Source: Amphiduros pacificus (lineage: Eukaryota > Annelida > Polychaeta > Phyllodocida > Hesionidae). Taken from it: a stretch of DNA of 64,000 nucleotides. The stretch is from NCBI GenBank assembly GCA_949316495.1, contig OX439000.1, positions 54,474,220 to 54,538,219 on the forward strand. The letters run 5' to 3'. A program made the position numbers and the translations under genes. Every line of letters starts with the position of its first letter. Position 1 is the stretch's first letter. Positions 51,860 to 63,064 of the stretch are shown one piece after another. The notes under the pieces are model-generated. The model was not told the DNA's origin, made no database searches, and worked only from the letters and a program-made list of their open reading frames with translations.

Positions 51860-52620
51860 CAGTGTTCGTCAAAAGTCGTCGGCCCGTCGGACAAAGCCGG
51901 CCGCTATATCAAATTGTCCGCCGATAATGACGAAAAAATTGTCTGCCCTTCTTTACCTGCGCAGTTTCTCATTGTAGCCATCCCAAATATGTTTTATTGG
52001 TTTGTTTTCGGAGATTTTCGGTTGCCGCCATTTTGTAAAGTTTGAACTATATCCGGGTCATTGCGTTTCGTACTCGTTTAACAATTAAAAAACCGTGCAC
52101 GACTTTACACATAAATCAAATGTGGTTCGTTATCTGGTCCCCTATCATTATTTCTAGTTCAAATTTATATTAAAAAACATCACGTACCAGTCAAAAAACC
52201 TGAGAAGAGCAGACAACAATTTTAAAGCTTTGTTTAAATGAACATTTGATTAATTTTCGATTGAGAAATGATCAGAAATATGCATGTAGGTAGATATGTA
52301 GGTAGGTAGGTATGTAGGTTGGTATGTAGGTAGATATGTAGGTTGGTAGACCTATGTAGGTAGGTAGGTATATATGTAGGTATGAAGGTAGATATATAGG
52401 TTGGTATGTAGGTAGGTAGATATGTAGGTTGGTATGTAGGTATGCAGGTTGGTATGTAGGTTTTATAAGCTGAATAACTGTCACAAGCGCGAAAAAGCCG
52501 CGAAATTAAAAAGAAAAGTATGCGTTGAAATGTCTGATGTTGAAGACAAATGTCTGATGTTGGCTGGCTGAACATCAGACATATTGTCTGATGTGGGTCA
52601 AAAAGTTTTGGCGAACACTG
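51860..52620. mobile_element. hAT-like non-autonomous element
   Basis: The ends CAGTGTTCGTCAAAAG and TTTTGGCGAACACTG are inverted. The flanks share GAGTC but not a clean 8 bp duplication. The interior has a GC-richer left part, a tetranucleotide-based array and a hairpin CATCAGACATATTGTCTGATG-like near the right end. Confidence 0.65.
52280..52465. repeat. GTAGGTAGGTATGTAGGTTG array
   Basis: Degenerate tetranucleotide-derived array of TAGG, TATG and TTGG units, about 185 bp. The Pro-Thr-Tyr frames on the minus strand are artefacts. Confidence 0.9.
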
Positions 52621-53259
52621 TGAGTCGTCTTATATTCAAGTAAATAGGGTAATTTAAATGGCCACACCACTGAAGTGAGAAAAAACTTGCAATTCCTGTC
52701 CTGTCTCAACATGAAAAAAATTCTCTTTTTCTCTTTATCACAGACTGCATATCTTCCTATTAACTTTATGTACACAACTTTTTACAATAGGAGTTTTAAG
52801 GCATATTATTCATAATATTAGTTAATAGTTAATAAGATGAAAGCCAACTCTGCATTACATAGATAGTATTTAATAACTACGGTACCTCTGCAGTTATTGC
52901 CTTGTTTTTGATCTCATTCTCAAAGTTTGGAATTCCCCGAGTTATAAATACTTGCCTTTCTTACAAAAATATCCTCAAATCTGAATTGACCAACATCATG
53001 TCATAAGCTGTAACCAGGTGTCTGGCACATATACTGACCAATCAGTACAACTGCCAGTGCAGAACAAATCTATATTATTTCACCAATGAATGGACAGCCA
53101 GATTTTATGAATACTGATGACTTTCACTCGATTCTGTGCGCACCTTTTGTACCTTTGGTGGCAGGGACTGAATGAGAGAGAAGTTCTGCTATGGAGGGTA
53201 ATGAAATTCGTTTTTATGGGATCGAGAAAAAAAGAATTACAGATGATACCAGACTCATA

Positions 53260-53560
53260 GACACAGAAATATTCTGCCATGTGTCAACAGTAGTCTGCCA
53301 TCATTTGATAAGTTTAAATTATGCACATGTCTAAGAAAATGTGAGTTTAACAATGCTTAAATATGCATACATGACACAAGGCCGAAATTGTGAAAACCAA
53401 AAGTGAGAAACTCATATTTTTGGCGCAAAAACGATCGCCGTGCCACCACAGTGTATTCATTCACATTGAAATATTAATATATTGCGCAGTGATGGATCCA
53501 TGACACTTTGTATTTGCATTTTGCTTTTAAAATGACTGCCAAAATTGTCGAGGGATAAGT
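53260..53560. repeat. Old copy of the shuffled-module family
   Basis: Contains CAACAGTAGTCTGCCATCAT, GGCGCAAAAACGATC and AATATTAATATATTGCGCAG, diverged from the copies at 46600 and 59000. Confidence 0.5.
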
Positions 53561-53741
53561 TTTGAGAAAAGTTTGAATATTCACACAAATACATGTTGGA
53601 CATGGGGTCCAACTACGGCAGAAAATATGCTTAACCATGGCAAAATATATCGGTCAGGATCGGCGATCCGGCAGCTATCAGGAAGACTGCTGTGAATTTC
53701 ACGATAGTTGACAAATGGTATTGACTTCAGTGATGAACAAC

Positions 53742-53815
53742 AGCCTTGATAAACCAGTCAAGCCTTGATAAACCAGTCAAGCCTTGATAAACCAGTCAAG
53801 CCTTGATATTCAGTG
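53742..53815. repeat. 19 bp tandem repeat, about 4 copies
   Basis: AGCCTTGATAAACCAGTCA occurs three times in perfect tandem, followed by a partial unit. Confidence 0.9.
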
Positions 53816-54310
53816 ACTATAATAAAATGTATATAACCAAGATGTGTGGGACTGCAGTGGGTGCTGTCACTTCACTTTGGTTGGACAAGATATCAATAAT
53901 ATCATGATATTGATAATATAAATAGCACATTGTCCAGCCTCCTGGGGGGTAGTGTGCCAACTTGCCCAGTGTCAAAGTTGTCCAGTTGTGTTCCCCATAT
54001 CAAGTTTACTTACACATCCTTACAAGATGACTACACATGTGTCATCTCTAGATCTGACAATTAAAATATATATTCAACATAAAATTATTTAGGAACTGAA
54101 ATGAAACATGTCTTTATCTCATATGTCAATTTTTTATGTAATTTAATCAGACTGAGTATATACAAGTTGCAAATACAGGAATATTGTATATGATATTTCA
54201 AAATCAACACCTTGATATTTTTACTCACAATATCAGATGTCAGATTAGTAACAGTATTCTACCGCTAATCACTTCTTGAAAATGAAATATGTCACCAGTT
54301 CTTTAGAGTC

Positions 54311-54612
54311 CCTATCCCAGGGGGGTTACTTTCATAGTCAGTGTTACCGGGGAAGCTGGGCTAAATAGGGTCCTTTTCGCTGATATTTTCCCTAAGACGG
54401 GTTAAGATATCATTTTCCCTAAAATAGGGTACGGTTTTTCAAATTTCTCCCTAAAACAGGGATCACAATCCCCTTTTCCAAATCTCCTCCTTCTGCATCA
54501 TCCCTAAATGAGGGTATCAAAAATTCAGCTAGTCCTAAATCAGGGTACCAATAATGATAGAATATTTCCCTAAATCAGGCTCTGGGGTTTTCAGTTCCAT
54601 CCCAGCCTCCAA
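54311..54612. repeat. Uninterrupted copy of the host repeat of 41018-43146
   Basis: Starts CCCAGGGGGGTTACTTTCAT, has GGGCTAAATAGGGTCCTTTT and ends TTTTCAGTTCCATCCCAGCC. It lacks the CAGTGACC insertions and is cut at its right end. Confidence 0.75.
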
Positions 54613-54974
54613 GCTGTCTGATGTCATTACCATGATTACATTGTAACAAATTGCAGCCCAAGAGAGTGTTGCAAAATGACGTCATTAAAGGGCAACTTTC
54701 ACTTCTGATGCACTTTTGTAGTATGAAGGAGAATAATAACACACATTTATCTGTGGGCTCTGTTAGTATGACTGCACAAGGGAAACATGTTTTGTTTTTA
54801 TAGAAAAGTAGCTCTTTCAAATGCATGTGCTGGAAAAAAATGAATGACGTCATCGTGGGGGAATTACCTACTTACATAAACAATTAGTAAATAAACAACA
54901 ATGCAGCCAAAATAGCGGTCTCACAAGTTTCAGTCTTAGAATAGACGCACTATAGAATGGTTATGGAAAGAAGA

Positions 54975-55550
54975 TAAATGATGTCATAAGAGCATGGCAA
55001 TATGCTTATGACGTCATGAAATGTATTATCTTTTGAACAGTACCAAAATGACGTCAAACAGTGTTACCCGACTTTGAGCCTCAATTGAGGTGTAAAAATT
55101 AACAAAATCTCTGATATTGTTGTTTCATTTTCCACAAAGGTCTTGTTTGAGCAAGGCTGATATAAAAAAGGGTGACTACTGCTATCTGATATTTGCTTAT
55201 TTTGTTTATTAAACATATTTGACTTGATATTTTGAGGTGTAGATGACTGACACAGACCAGATGAATGAGATTCTTTATCCTCGACATACACTTGTTGGCG
55301 TTATGCAAATCCAGTATTTTTCTCTCATGGCATTATCTAACCCATCCATTATCCATTATAACTGCTAAATACACCCCATAAACATAATTTTACACTTAGA
55401 GGTAGACATTATTCAGGAAAAAGTACTGCTTTTGATAGTATCGTGAATGATAAGAAGTTCAGGGTAGCACTGTTTGGTACTGTTCAAAAGATAATACATT
55501 TCATGACGTCATAAGCATATTGCCATGCTCTTATGACATCATTATACCTT
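54975..55550. mobile_element. Element with about 90 bp inverted arms
   Basis: The left arm, with GCTTATGACGTCATGAAATG, is inverted at 55461-55550 (CATTTCATGACGTCATAAGC). The arms include multiple TGACGTCA-like palindromes. The 380 bp between them has no supported gene. Flanking stretches at 54700 and 55560-55620 may belong to the same unit; the partial copy at 19190 suggests so. Confidence 0.65.
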
Positions 55551-56004
55551 TCAGTACCTCTATGATGACACTCCACATAAAAATGATGCCAAGAAAGGAG
55601 TGTGCTCTCATTAGGGGCCTATATATTAGGTTCATGTTCAAATAGGTTTTACAGACAATGATGGGGATGCATTTTTCAAAAAGGTTATAGACATGAAAGA
55701 CATATACATTTATGACTAATATGTGAATTTTAAACATTTTTTTTCAAAATCGGTGCTTAATCCCTTTAATAGACATCCAATAATGTTTAAATTTGTTTTA
55801 AAGCTTACTTTTAAAATGCAAACAGGCCGATTTAATATCATTTGACTTTGGGGCTAATCTTATTGTGAGCCATGAAAGTGTGCAATTGCTGGGAGGGGAG
55901 GGATGTTACCTGTGGGAGGTAGGGGGATATCAAACACATTTTGGTTATGAACATCAGCTATGATTGATAGGACAAATATTATTAGTTGGACTATGAATCT
56001 TGAT

Positions 56005-56090
56005 GACAAGTTGGTAACAAGGAAGTCTTTTTTTTTTGAAGAATTTGATGACAAGTTGGTAACAAGGAAGTCTTTTTTTAAAAAAAGAAT
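56005..56090. repeat. Local direct duplication
   Basis: TTGATGACAAGTTGGTAACA followed by AGGAAGTCTTTTTT occurs twice in tandem. Confidence 0.85.
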
Positions 56091-56631
56091 TTGTATACAA
56101 TTTCCTTTTTGAAAATGATATTTATATTTTCTCATAATTTTGAAGTTGCTGTAAACATAGACAACACTGACTGGCATATATTCTACATTTACAAAAAAAA
56201 AACATTTCAATTCTATGTTTATTTCTGCAGTTGAGGTGTCCGCCAGTCTGGTCTGTGACACTGACAGCCAGGTCCGTGATCTGCAGGCCCCTCAGAAGAA
56301 CATATCTGTGTTATAATGCCCACCAAAATTCTGTGTTATAATACCCACCACTAATTGCAATTGAGCTGAATGTTGTGTCTCACATGTCATCTTGTAATTC
56401 CACTGTCTTTTCAAAATGTTAAATGTGTTTATTTGATTTCACACACAAGAGAAAGTCCCAACCACTCTCTTAGTATTAACCTATATAAAAGTAAGTGATA
56501 TCGCTCTGACTGCCTGTGGTGGAGGTCGAGACATGTGTGACCTAATTCCCACACCTTAACACTGGACCTGCAGTGTTGAAATTCAAAACTGCTATAAATT
56601 TGTCACATGTACGCTGTCACAACACTGCTAC

Positions 56632-56702
56632 CAGGGGCGGATCCAGGGGGGGGGGGGGGGGGGGGGCGCTGAAATCCCTAAAGCCCCCTCCTGGATCCGC
56701 CA
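56632..56702. mobile_element. Minimal hAT-type hairpin element with a G run
   Basis: CAGGGGCGGATCCAGG at the left and CCTGGATCCGCCA at the right are inverted. CAGGGGCGGATCCAG is a common animal hAT end. The flanks ACTGCTAC and ATGGCTAC agree at 6 of 8 bases, in keeping with a hAT 8 bp duplication. The 71 bp contain a run of 21 G (56646-56666). Confidence 0.65.
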
Positions 56703-57394
56703 ATGGCTACACATGTGGGCTGGGTGACATCAGATATTTACACTATGGCTCTCGTTGTCTCCGTTCGCTTAGTAACAGTCTGTGACATTTATAACATAAA
56801 TTTTCTTACTGGATTAAGACCTGTATACAAAAAATCAAAAACACAGAAACAAGACCCTAAAAAGTCCAGATTTTCTTCAATCTAGTCCTATTTTTGATAT
56901 GAAACATTCTTATGAAAACATGCTCAAGGTCATTTTTTTTTTTTTTAGATCAACTTATATTTTATATTCACGAAAAGACATGAGAAGGCCTGAAGTCCAT
57001 TGACATCAGCTGTACATTGTGAAAGGCATACCTCTTTGCCAAAAATCCTGCCATAATGCTAACTCTGAGTGTAGTGCATTATAATTGCTGTTTGTTTTGC
57101 ATTTATTTAAAATATTATCAATAAGCTGTTGAGATATTTGTGTTCACATAGAGTATTTTATTCAATGAAATATAATTGTGACGATTATTAAGAATGTTAC
57201 AGCGATGTCCAAAATGCTAAATTTGGGTTTGGTCTGTTTTTCTGTGCCATTTTTTTCCATATATTTTGATATTATTCATTTGTTGGTCAGATATTTTCTT
57301 ACATATTGTAATATTCACATTCCAAAAGGAATTTTATTCTGACAATTATCAAATGATTGACAGTGTTGTAAAAATGGCTCATATCTGTTAACCC

Positions 57395-57590
57395 TTAAAT
57401 GGATGTCCCCATTGTTCTGGCTTAATGACGTAATTTTGTAACATTCCCCTCGGCAGCAACTTCATTGAGCATATTGAATAACCATGGTTGTAAATTTTAT
57501 CAATTGAGTATGTAGATACATTTGTCCAGAAAAAATTGGTTAGTCCTGCCAATCAATTAAATTTAAATAGGCTAGTCCATCAGGGGTTAA
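57395..57590 (+). repeat. GTCCCCATTGTTCTGG dispersed repeat, copy 4
   Basis: Runs from TGTCCCCATTGTTCTGGCTT through AATAACCATGGTTGTAAATT to AATAGGCTAGTCCATCAGGG, as at 19665 and 21090. Confidence 0.75.
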
Positions 57591-57593
57591 ACA

Positions 57594-58005
57594 ATTTTCC
57601 CTATCTGCTCTCCCATATACGCTGCATTTTTAGAGCGCTGCGATCGTATTTGACCCAATTCGTTGCACATGGCACTTCCGGAACAGCGGCGACGGTTTGA
57701 TTGGGGCATTGTCGCCTCTGCCTTTCATCTTTACATCATTGTTTCTCTTAGTTTTGCCTCCGTAATTTTGACATAAATTACGTATATTGCAATATACTTA
57801 TATAAAGATTACACAACAAACACTCTTTAGCGCTGACATCGGTGTGTCAATGTACGATGTCAGTCTGAAATTTCCCTCCCATCTTGAAGCAAGGCGGGCG
57901 GAAGTTTACAACGCAACATCTTTCCCGTCATGCACTGCTCTCTCGCGCCAATTTCGTCATTTTCTCACGGACCAGCTAAAAATCCGGGAGAGCAGATAGC
58001 GAGAA
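57594..58005. mobile_element. Miniature element with CTATCTGCTCTCCC arms and TTAAACA flanks
   Basis: CTATCTGCTCTCCC near the left end is exactly inverted near the right end, and TTAAACA occurs at 57587-57593 and 58006-58012. The TTAA core would suit a piggyBac-type mobiliser. The interior is relatively GC-rich but has no supported gene. Confidence 0.7.
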
Positions 58006-58744
58006 TTAAACACTACTTATGAAATGCTAAATCTTTGGGCAGTTCATTTTCATTGCAGAGATTTTGGCATTTATTTTAATTTTATCAACAAGTTGTTCAT
58101 ATGCAATTTTTTGCATTCTGGGAGAAGTTTTAGGGTTATTAAAAATCTGATTACAGATTCAGAAAAAGATCATATTTTGATATATTTGGTTATGTTTTAT
58201 TACCATTAAGACCATGTAAAATCAGACATTTTATGATCATGCCACATGTCTGAAAATCCTCCAGATGGAAGCATTGCATCATCATGACAGAGTGGGGCTG
58301 AAATCTTGGGAAAGCACTTCCGGTTGTAAAACCCAGGCGAAGGCTCTAAGAACCCATCATATGAAACATGGATGAACAGTTTAATAATTGATTTTCTGCT
58401 TGCATTATTTTAGGCCAATTCGGAGATAAACTTTGAGAACAAAATGTTGAAGAATACTAGGAGTTGGTAACTTCACCTTGAATTTTAGACAGTGAGATGA
58501 TTGTTCCAGTTTTTAATAAGTAGAAGGTTTCTTTTTATGATATTATCAAATAGTAGACAAACAGGTATGAAAATCATTTTATCATCAATTTTAATGAGGG
58601 GATCAAATATTCTGTTAGTTGATGATGTTTTAGTCAATTCAGGTTGGCAAGACTCATATATAGTTTGTGTGGAAAAAAATGTGTGGAAAAAAATGAGAAT
58701 TATTAAATGGTCAATAATCTTAATCAAAACTAATTTTTAGCATA

Positions 58745-59215
58745 CCATATTTACTCAAATATAGGACGAGAAATTAGGAATCAAACCTTTAATTATTTTT
58801 TTTTGGGGGGGGGTCGTCTTACAAGAGGGCAACCTGTGGACGGTGATCTACGGCACCTCCGGGCATAATAAACTTTGCTCATACTCTCCAGGTACAAACT
58901 CCCCAAACGGCGATATAATTAATATCTTTGGCTTATAATACACAAAGAAAGATTCTACCACATGTCAACAGTAGTCCTTCAAGACTCAGGAGTTCATCAT
59001 TGTACAATATATTAATATTTCAATGGGAATGAATACGCTTTGGCAGCGCTCCGATCATTTTCACACCAAAACAAGCTCCCCGTCACTACCTCTTTTCAAA
59101 TGGCGGCCGCATAGTGGTGTGTATGCATGCTTTAGTGTTGTCGGAAATTGGCCTTTTCAAACAAAATAACATCAATTTTTATACACAGGGTCATCCTATT
59201 TTTGAGTAAATGCGG
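58745..59215. mobile_element. Element with CCATATTTACTCAAATATAG ends
   Basis: The left end CCATATTTACTCAAATATAG is inverted at the right (CTATTTTTGAGTAAATGCGG), with TA flanks. The interior holds diverged shuffled modules (CATTGTACAATATATTAATA, CAACAGTAGTCC). Confidence 0.65.
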
Positions 59216-60839
59216 TAATCTAATCTAGTGACTATGGGTACAGTATTTTTGTTGCGGTGGAGACCATATCAAAACATTTGGCTGAGAAGGACGGAATCTG
59301 TTATTTGAGAGAATGTTATTAGGGTTTTAACCACAGATTAACACTCAGAAAAGTCTTTTTTAATATTCACTTCTTGTTTATTAAAGTCTGAAACTGAAAC
59401 AGTTCCATAACTTCGAGTTGGCACTTTGAAAAATACCGCTTAAATACTGTGTGTATGTTTGTGTGAAAATGGGTGAAGTGAGATAGACGATGACTGTGCA
59501 CATGGCAGGTCTGTCAATCACTTGGCAGTCTTTGACCTTTATCATCCAGATTGGTTGATTTATTGAGCTAAAGAGGAAAGAGGCCAAAATGAAGCTTTCA
59601 TTTGATTTCAAAATATATGTTTTGAAAATTTACAAAGTTCTGTGAATGATTTGAGTGATTTTTGAATGTGAAAGTTTAATATTTTATTGTTAAGAATAAT
59701 ATTTTACGTAAAAAATAATCACTGTATAAAATCTGTACTGTTTGATCCAAAAAGAAAATTGAAAACCTGCCATATATCAATAATAGGTAATAAGAAAAAA
59801 AAAATTAAAAAGGTAATGAAAATAACCATTGCAGTTGCATATTACACTTATTAAGTGCTTTCAGATTTTAATTCTATTATTTATACAACAAATACTAAAA
59901 TCGCTTTTGGCAATTTACATATAAGCAATGTTAGAAAGAAATGATTTTATTTTGTTCATTTGTATGTTGTATAAACTAATATATAATTTATTATGATTTT
60001 ATTTTGGATCATTTTACAAGTGTTACCTGTGTTTGCTTCCACTCTCATTGTGGCCAATGTTATGACTTTTTCAGACTGCCAGATATACCCAGGCAAGTAT
60101 TAAATATCTGTATGGAACAAGCTCTTTGCTGTAAATGGGATAAATCCTCTCTCCATCTCCATCACAAAACATAGTCATAAAGAAATGCATAAAAATTCAA
60201 ATTTGCTCACAGCTCTTCGAAAGAATTATGGACAGTATCCCAGACTAACTGTTCAAATTGTATTATGTCTTGTTTTTCAACTAATATTTTGATGGACAGA
60301 GGAGAAAATCTATTTTGTTTAGATATTTTCTTGTCCCAAATTTGTACTATTGAAGATAATGTGTATCGTAGATACCTTAAAAAAAGAAAGTTTGTCTGTA
60401 CTTGCCAGTGTTATAACTCACAATTTATGGCCTTAGAATAACAAAAATACTGAGATAATGAAGGGAATATATGCGCGTAGATTTGGTGCCAATGTTGGTA
60501 TTGGCTTGCCATATGATGATGAAAATGTGTACTACTGCAGTCTAGTGTTCTCACTTCACCCTAATCCTTGTGTATCTTTGGTGTTTCAGTAAGATGAACC
60601 ATTCTAGTATTAGGGGGACATACCCCAGCTTTCCCTTTTTTCTAGTGCACCCATATTTTGAATATGCATGACTGCTTTGTAAATGCTGGCTGTCCTGTCA
60701 TTGTTACATCTTGATTTTTAGGGAAATTTGAGAGTTGATTCCCTGCTTGCTATACATATACTTCAGTGTAAATATTTAAAAATTAAGTTGGGACCCATAG
60801 ATAATTAATTCAACACAAGTTGACAAGTTTTTGACTGTG

Positions 60840-61760
60840 TCTGCCACTGCTGCAGCTCAGAGCTTTAGGGGTCTGTATGTCTGTCCATCTGTCTGTTTTC
60901 TTTAAAAACCTTTTCCAAAACCACCAGTAATATATGTTTCAGGTTTTATACAGAGGTAGATATAGAGGTGAAGATTCAGTTTCCTTCAAATCATATTGAT
61001 ATCACAATTGACCTTCGTGCAGTGACCTCAATGTCACACATTTTGTATGGAGCATATCTCAGCAACCAAATGAAAGATGAACTCGAGGTACTAAATATTT
61101 CTTGATCATGGTCCCCCACCAGCCTGCCTTTCTCCTGGGATAAGAACTATAACGGGTCTCTCTCGACCAGAAATGACCCCCCTATCCCTGATTTTACACC
61201 CACCAGAGTTGTTGCCCAAAAACCCATATTACCTGACTTCAGTCCTGAACAGATTGACTCAGAGAAGGATCTACCACCAAGCAGATCCAATATTGTTTTT
61301 CCTGCTAACAGACAGGAATATGCAAATGAGGAACCAGACAGCACCTCATGAGCAATCTTTTATCTAGCTTTCAAAGTATTCGCATGCCACAACAGTCAAG
61401 TAAAGAAAATTACACGCTCCTATTTCAAATCTATTACGAAAAACCAACCTTACCTAGGTTTGAGACAACTTCTTGTATCAATTCTGTTTTCTTCCGATCT
61501 AATATTAATATGATATACTAAATATTAAGCATGCATGACAACCACAATGTGTAGTTGTGCACTTTTGTGCAGTTTATTTTGCCCCTTCACCTATTGGCCT
61601 TAATGTAGTGACCTCAAGGTCACAAACTTTTTTTGGAGCATATCAGCAACCACTTACAGGAGGAAATTAAAACTTTTCATGTAGAAATGTCAAAGATTTC
61701 TTGAATGAGGCTATGGTAGGTTTGGCAGAGGATCCTACTGGATAACATGATAGCAACTGT
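60840..61760 (-). repeat. Inverted copy of the 13560-14310 repeat, with an insertion
   Basis: Starts CAGAGCTTTAGGGGTCTGTA and contains ACCACCAGTAATATATGTTT and GTGACCTCAANGTCACA blocks matching the reverse complement of 13560-14310. It is interrupted at 61100-61515. Confidence 0.6.
61100..61515 (+). other. Inserted segment with an 80-codon frame and flanking direct repeat
   Basis: The 11 bp TACTAAATATT occurs at 61089-61099 and 61516-61526, as expected for a target duplication. The insert is richer in GC than its surroundings. It carries a plus-strand frame of about 80 codons ending at 61349, with a varied residue mix, for example NGSLSTRNDPPIPDFTPTRV and ILPDFSPEQIDSEKDLPPSR. The family is not recognised. 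It may be a retrocopy or a retroelement piece; there is no poly(A) tail. Confidence 0.4.
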
Positions 61761-61819
61761 CTTTGGTATGTCAGTATAATTTGCTTTTATACTTGTACCC
61801 CTTATAGACCATATAACTA

Positions 61820-62842
61820 TAGGGATGGGCCCCGGTACTGAGGAGTCCCGGGAATCCGCCGATTTCTAATGTTTTGGAACTGTCCCGGTTCTTTCTACTT
61901 GAACCGATGCTTGGAACCGGTACTGTACTAACCTACAGTATTATCCCTATTTGCTACCCCGAGGTGGAAACATTGCCTCTGAGGGGGGCTGCGAAAATGT
62001 GACTGGCTGACAGTCCAGACACAAAATAACTAAGCATGCCAAGTATTGAAAATGACAATCTATTATAATCAGTGTTGAGCCCTGTAGTTCCCCCACTTGA
62101 CCACATGCCCATAGGGTAATTAACCTATTAAGTTACAAGAGGCTGGGGTGTGCTACTGTGCACCATACTGTGACCCACATGTGACCCTCACCCAGCATTC
62201 AGGTGTCAGATCTTACACATTGATGCAAACATGAGGAGTTGTTTACAGTGTAGCCTCATGTGAAATTGATTAATATTCATGTGTTTGTGGCAAACATTAC
62301 AAGGGGTGTGTGCTTTCTTTGATATGTTTGAATGCATTGAGCCCCTGTGGATTGTAAGTCTGCAACTCCACTACCCCAGTCACCAAGGCCTGGTCTGCAG
62401 ATAGGCTTCAGACAGGAGGAGTTCAGTAATTAGGTAGAGGGCGGTATATGTTCTTTATTGAGTCCAAGATATTCGAGAAATTGGCCACAAACGGTGACAA
62501 ACTGCACAAAGACTTGCTTGTTTTCCATATTTGAAAGCGGAAGGTCAATCTGCGCATGCGCATATTTGGTTTCTGCCAACTTGAAAACTGCGGGAAGAAG
62601 ACGCTCGAGTCATTGAAGAGACCGATTCTCATTGTGCGATTACAGGTTTTCATCTTTTTTTTTAATGATTGGATTTTTTTTTTCACTTTCAATTTTGTTT
62701 GTGAAGCTCCAGTGTGTTGTTTTCAATGGGGGCAGTATGGCAGCCCTATTGTCAGGTATCGGTATCGTGCAAGTGTTGGTATCATTTATTAAGTATCGGT
62801 ATTGGTATCGTCCCGCTAAATTATTAACAGGGCCCATCCCTA
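61820..62842. mobile_element. hAT-type non-autonomous element, TAGGGATGGGCCC ends
   Basis: TAGGGATGGGCCC at the left is inverted as GGGCCCATCCCTA at the right. The flanks TATAACTA and TATAATGA are an imperfect 8 bp duplication (6 of 8). Inside the ends are many GGTATCGGTATCG and CCGGTTC/GGAACCGGTACT motifs, which are sub-terminal repeats typical of hAT. No transposase frame is present. At 62536-62562 an ETS-like GCGGAAG and a perfect NRF1-like TGCGCATGCGCA stand close together. Confidence 0.75.
62551..62562. promoter_or_regulatory. NRF1-like palindrome inside the hAT element
   Basis: TGCGCATGCGCA fits the NRF1 core YGCGCAYGCGCR exactly, with an ETS-like GCGGAAG 9 bp upstream. Function is inferred from the motif alone. 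Confidence 0.35.
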
Positions 62843-63064
62843 TATAATGATACCATTAAAATATTGCATTGGTAATAGGATGGTAATTTACAAGATATCA
62901 ATTAATATCTGAAATTGGGATCTTCTATGGAAAACCATAAACTGTTTGCTAGTTGCAGTTTATCTCAGTTCATGAAAGTTACCTTCCAGTACCTCTTAGA
63001 AATCACTCTGTCTGTCCTGTGTGTGTATGGGTGTGTGTGTTAGTGTGTGCATGTGTGTGTTTGT

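Larger units (their letters stand above)
49218..52649. mobile_element. 3.4 kb composite element with CTATATTTACTTGAATATA ends
   Basis: The left end CTATATTTACTTGAATATAG is inverted at the right as TATATTCAAGTAAATAGG, with TA on each side. Inside are a block of shuffled modules, complete elements at 49608-49837 and 51571-51676, and a hAT-like element at 51860-52620. The ends belong to the same broad family as the smaller elements they contain. Confidence 0.65.

Noticed and set aside
56231-56314. Exon-like stretch after a good TTTATTTCTGCAG acceptor
   Set aside because: Joining it to the Smad exon gives an immediate stop in the required phase. The frame is short and ends at 56314, and no donor is convincing.
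57787-57999. 70-codon plus-strand frame
   Set aside because: Falls within a miniature element, with no homology seen and no codon pattern beyond chance.
60076-60093. Possible 18 bp microexon between TTTTTCAG and GCAAGT
   Set aside because: The donor would be GC, and the content does not fit the expected Smad sequence.
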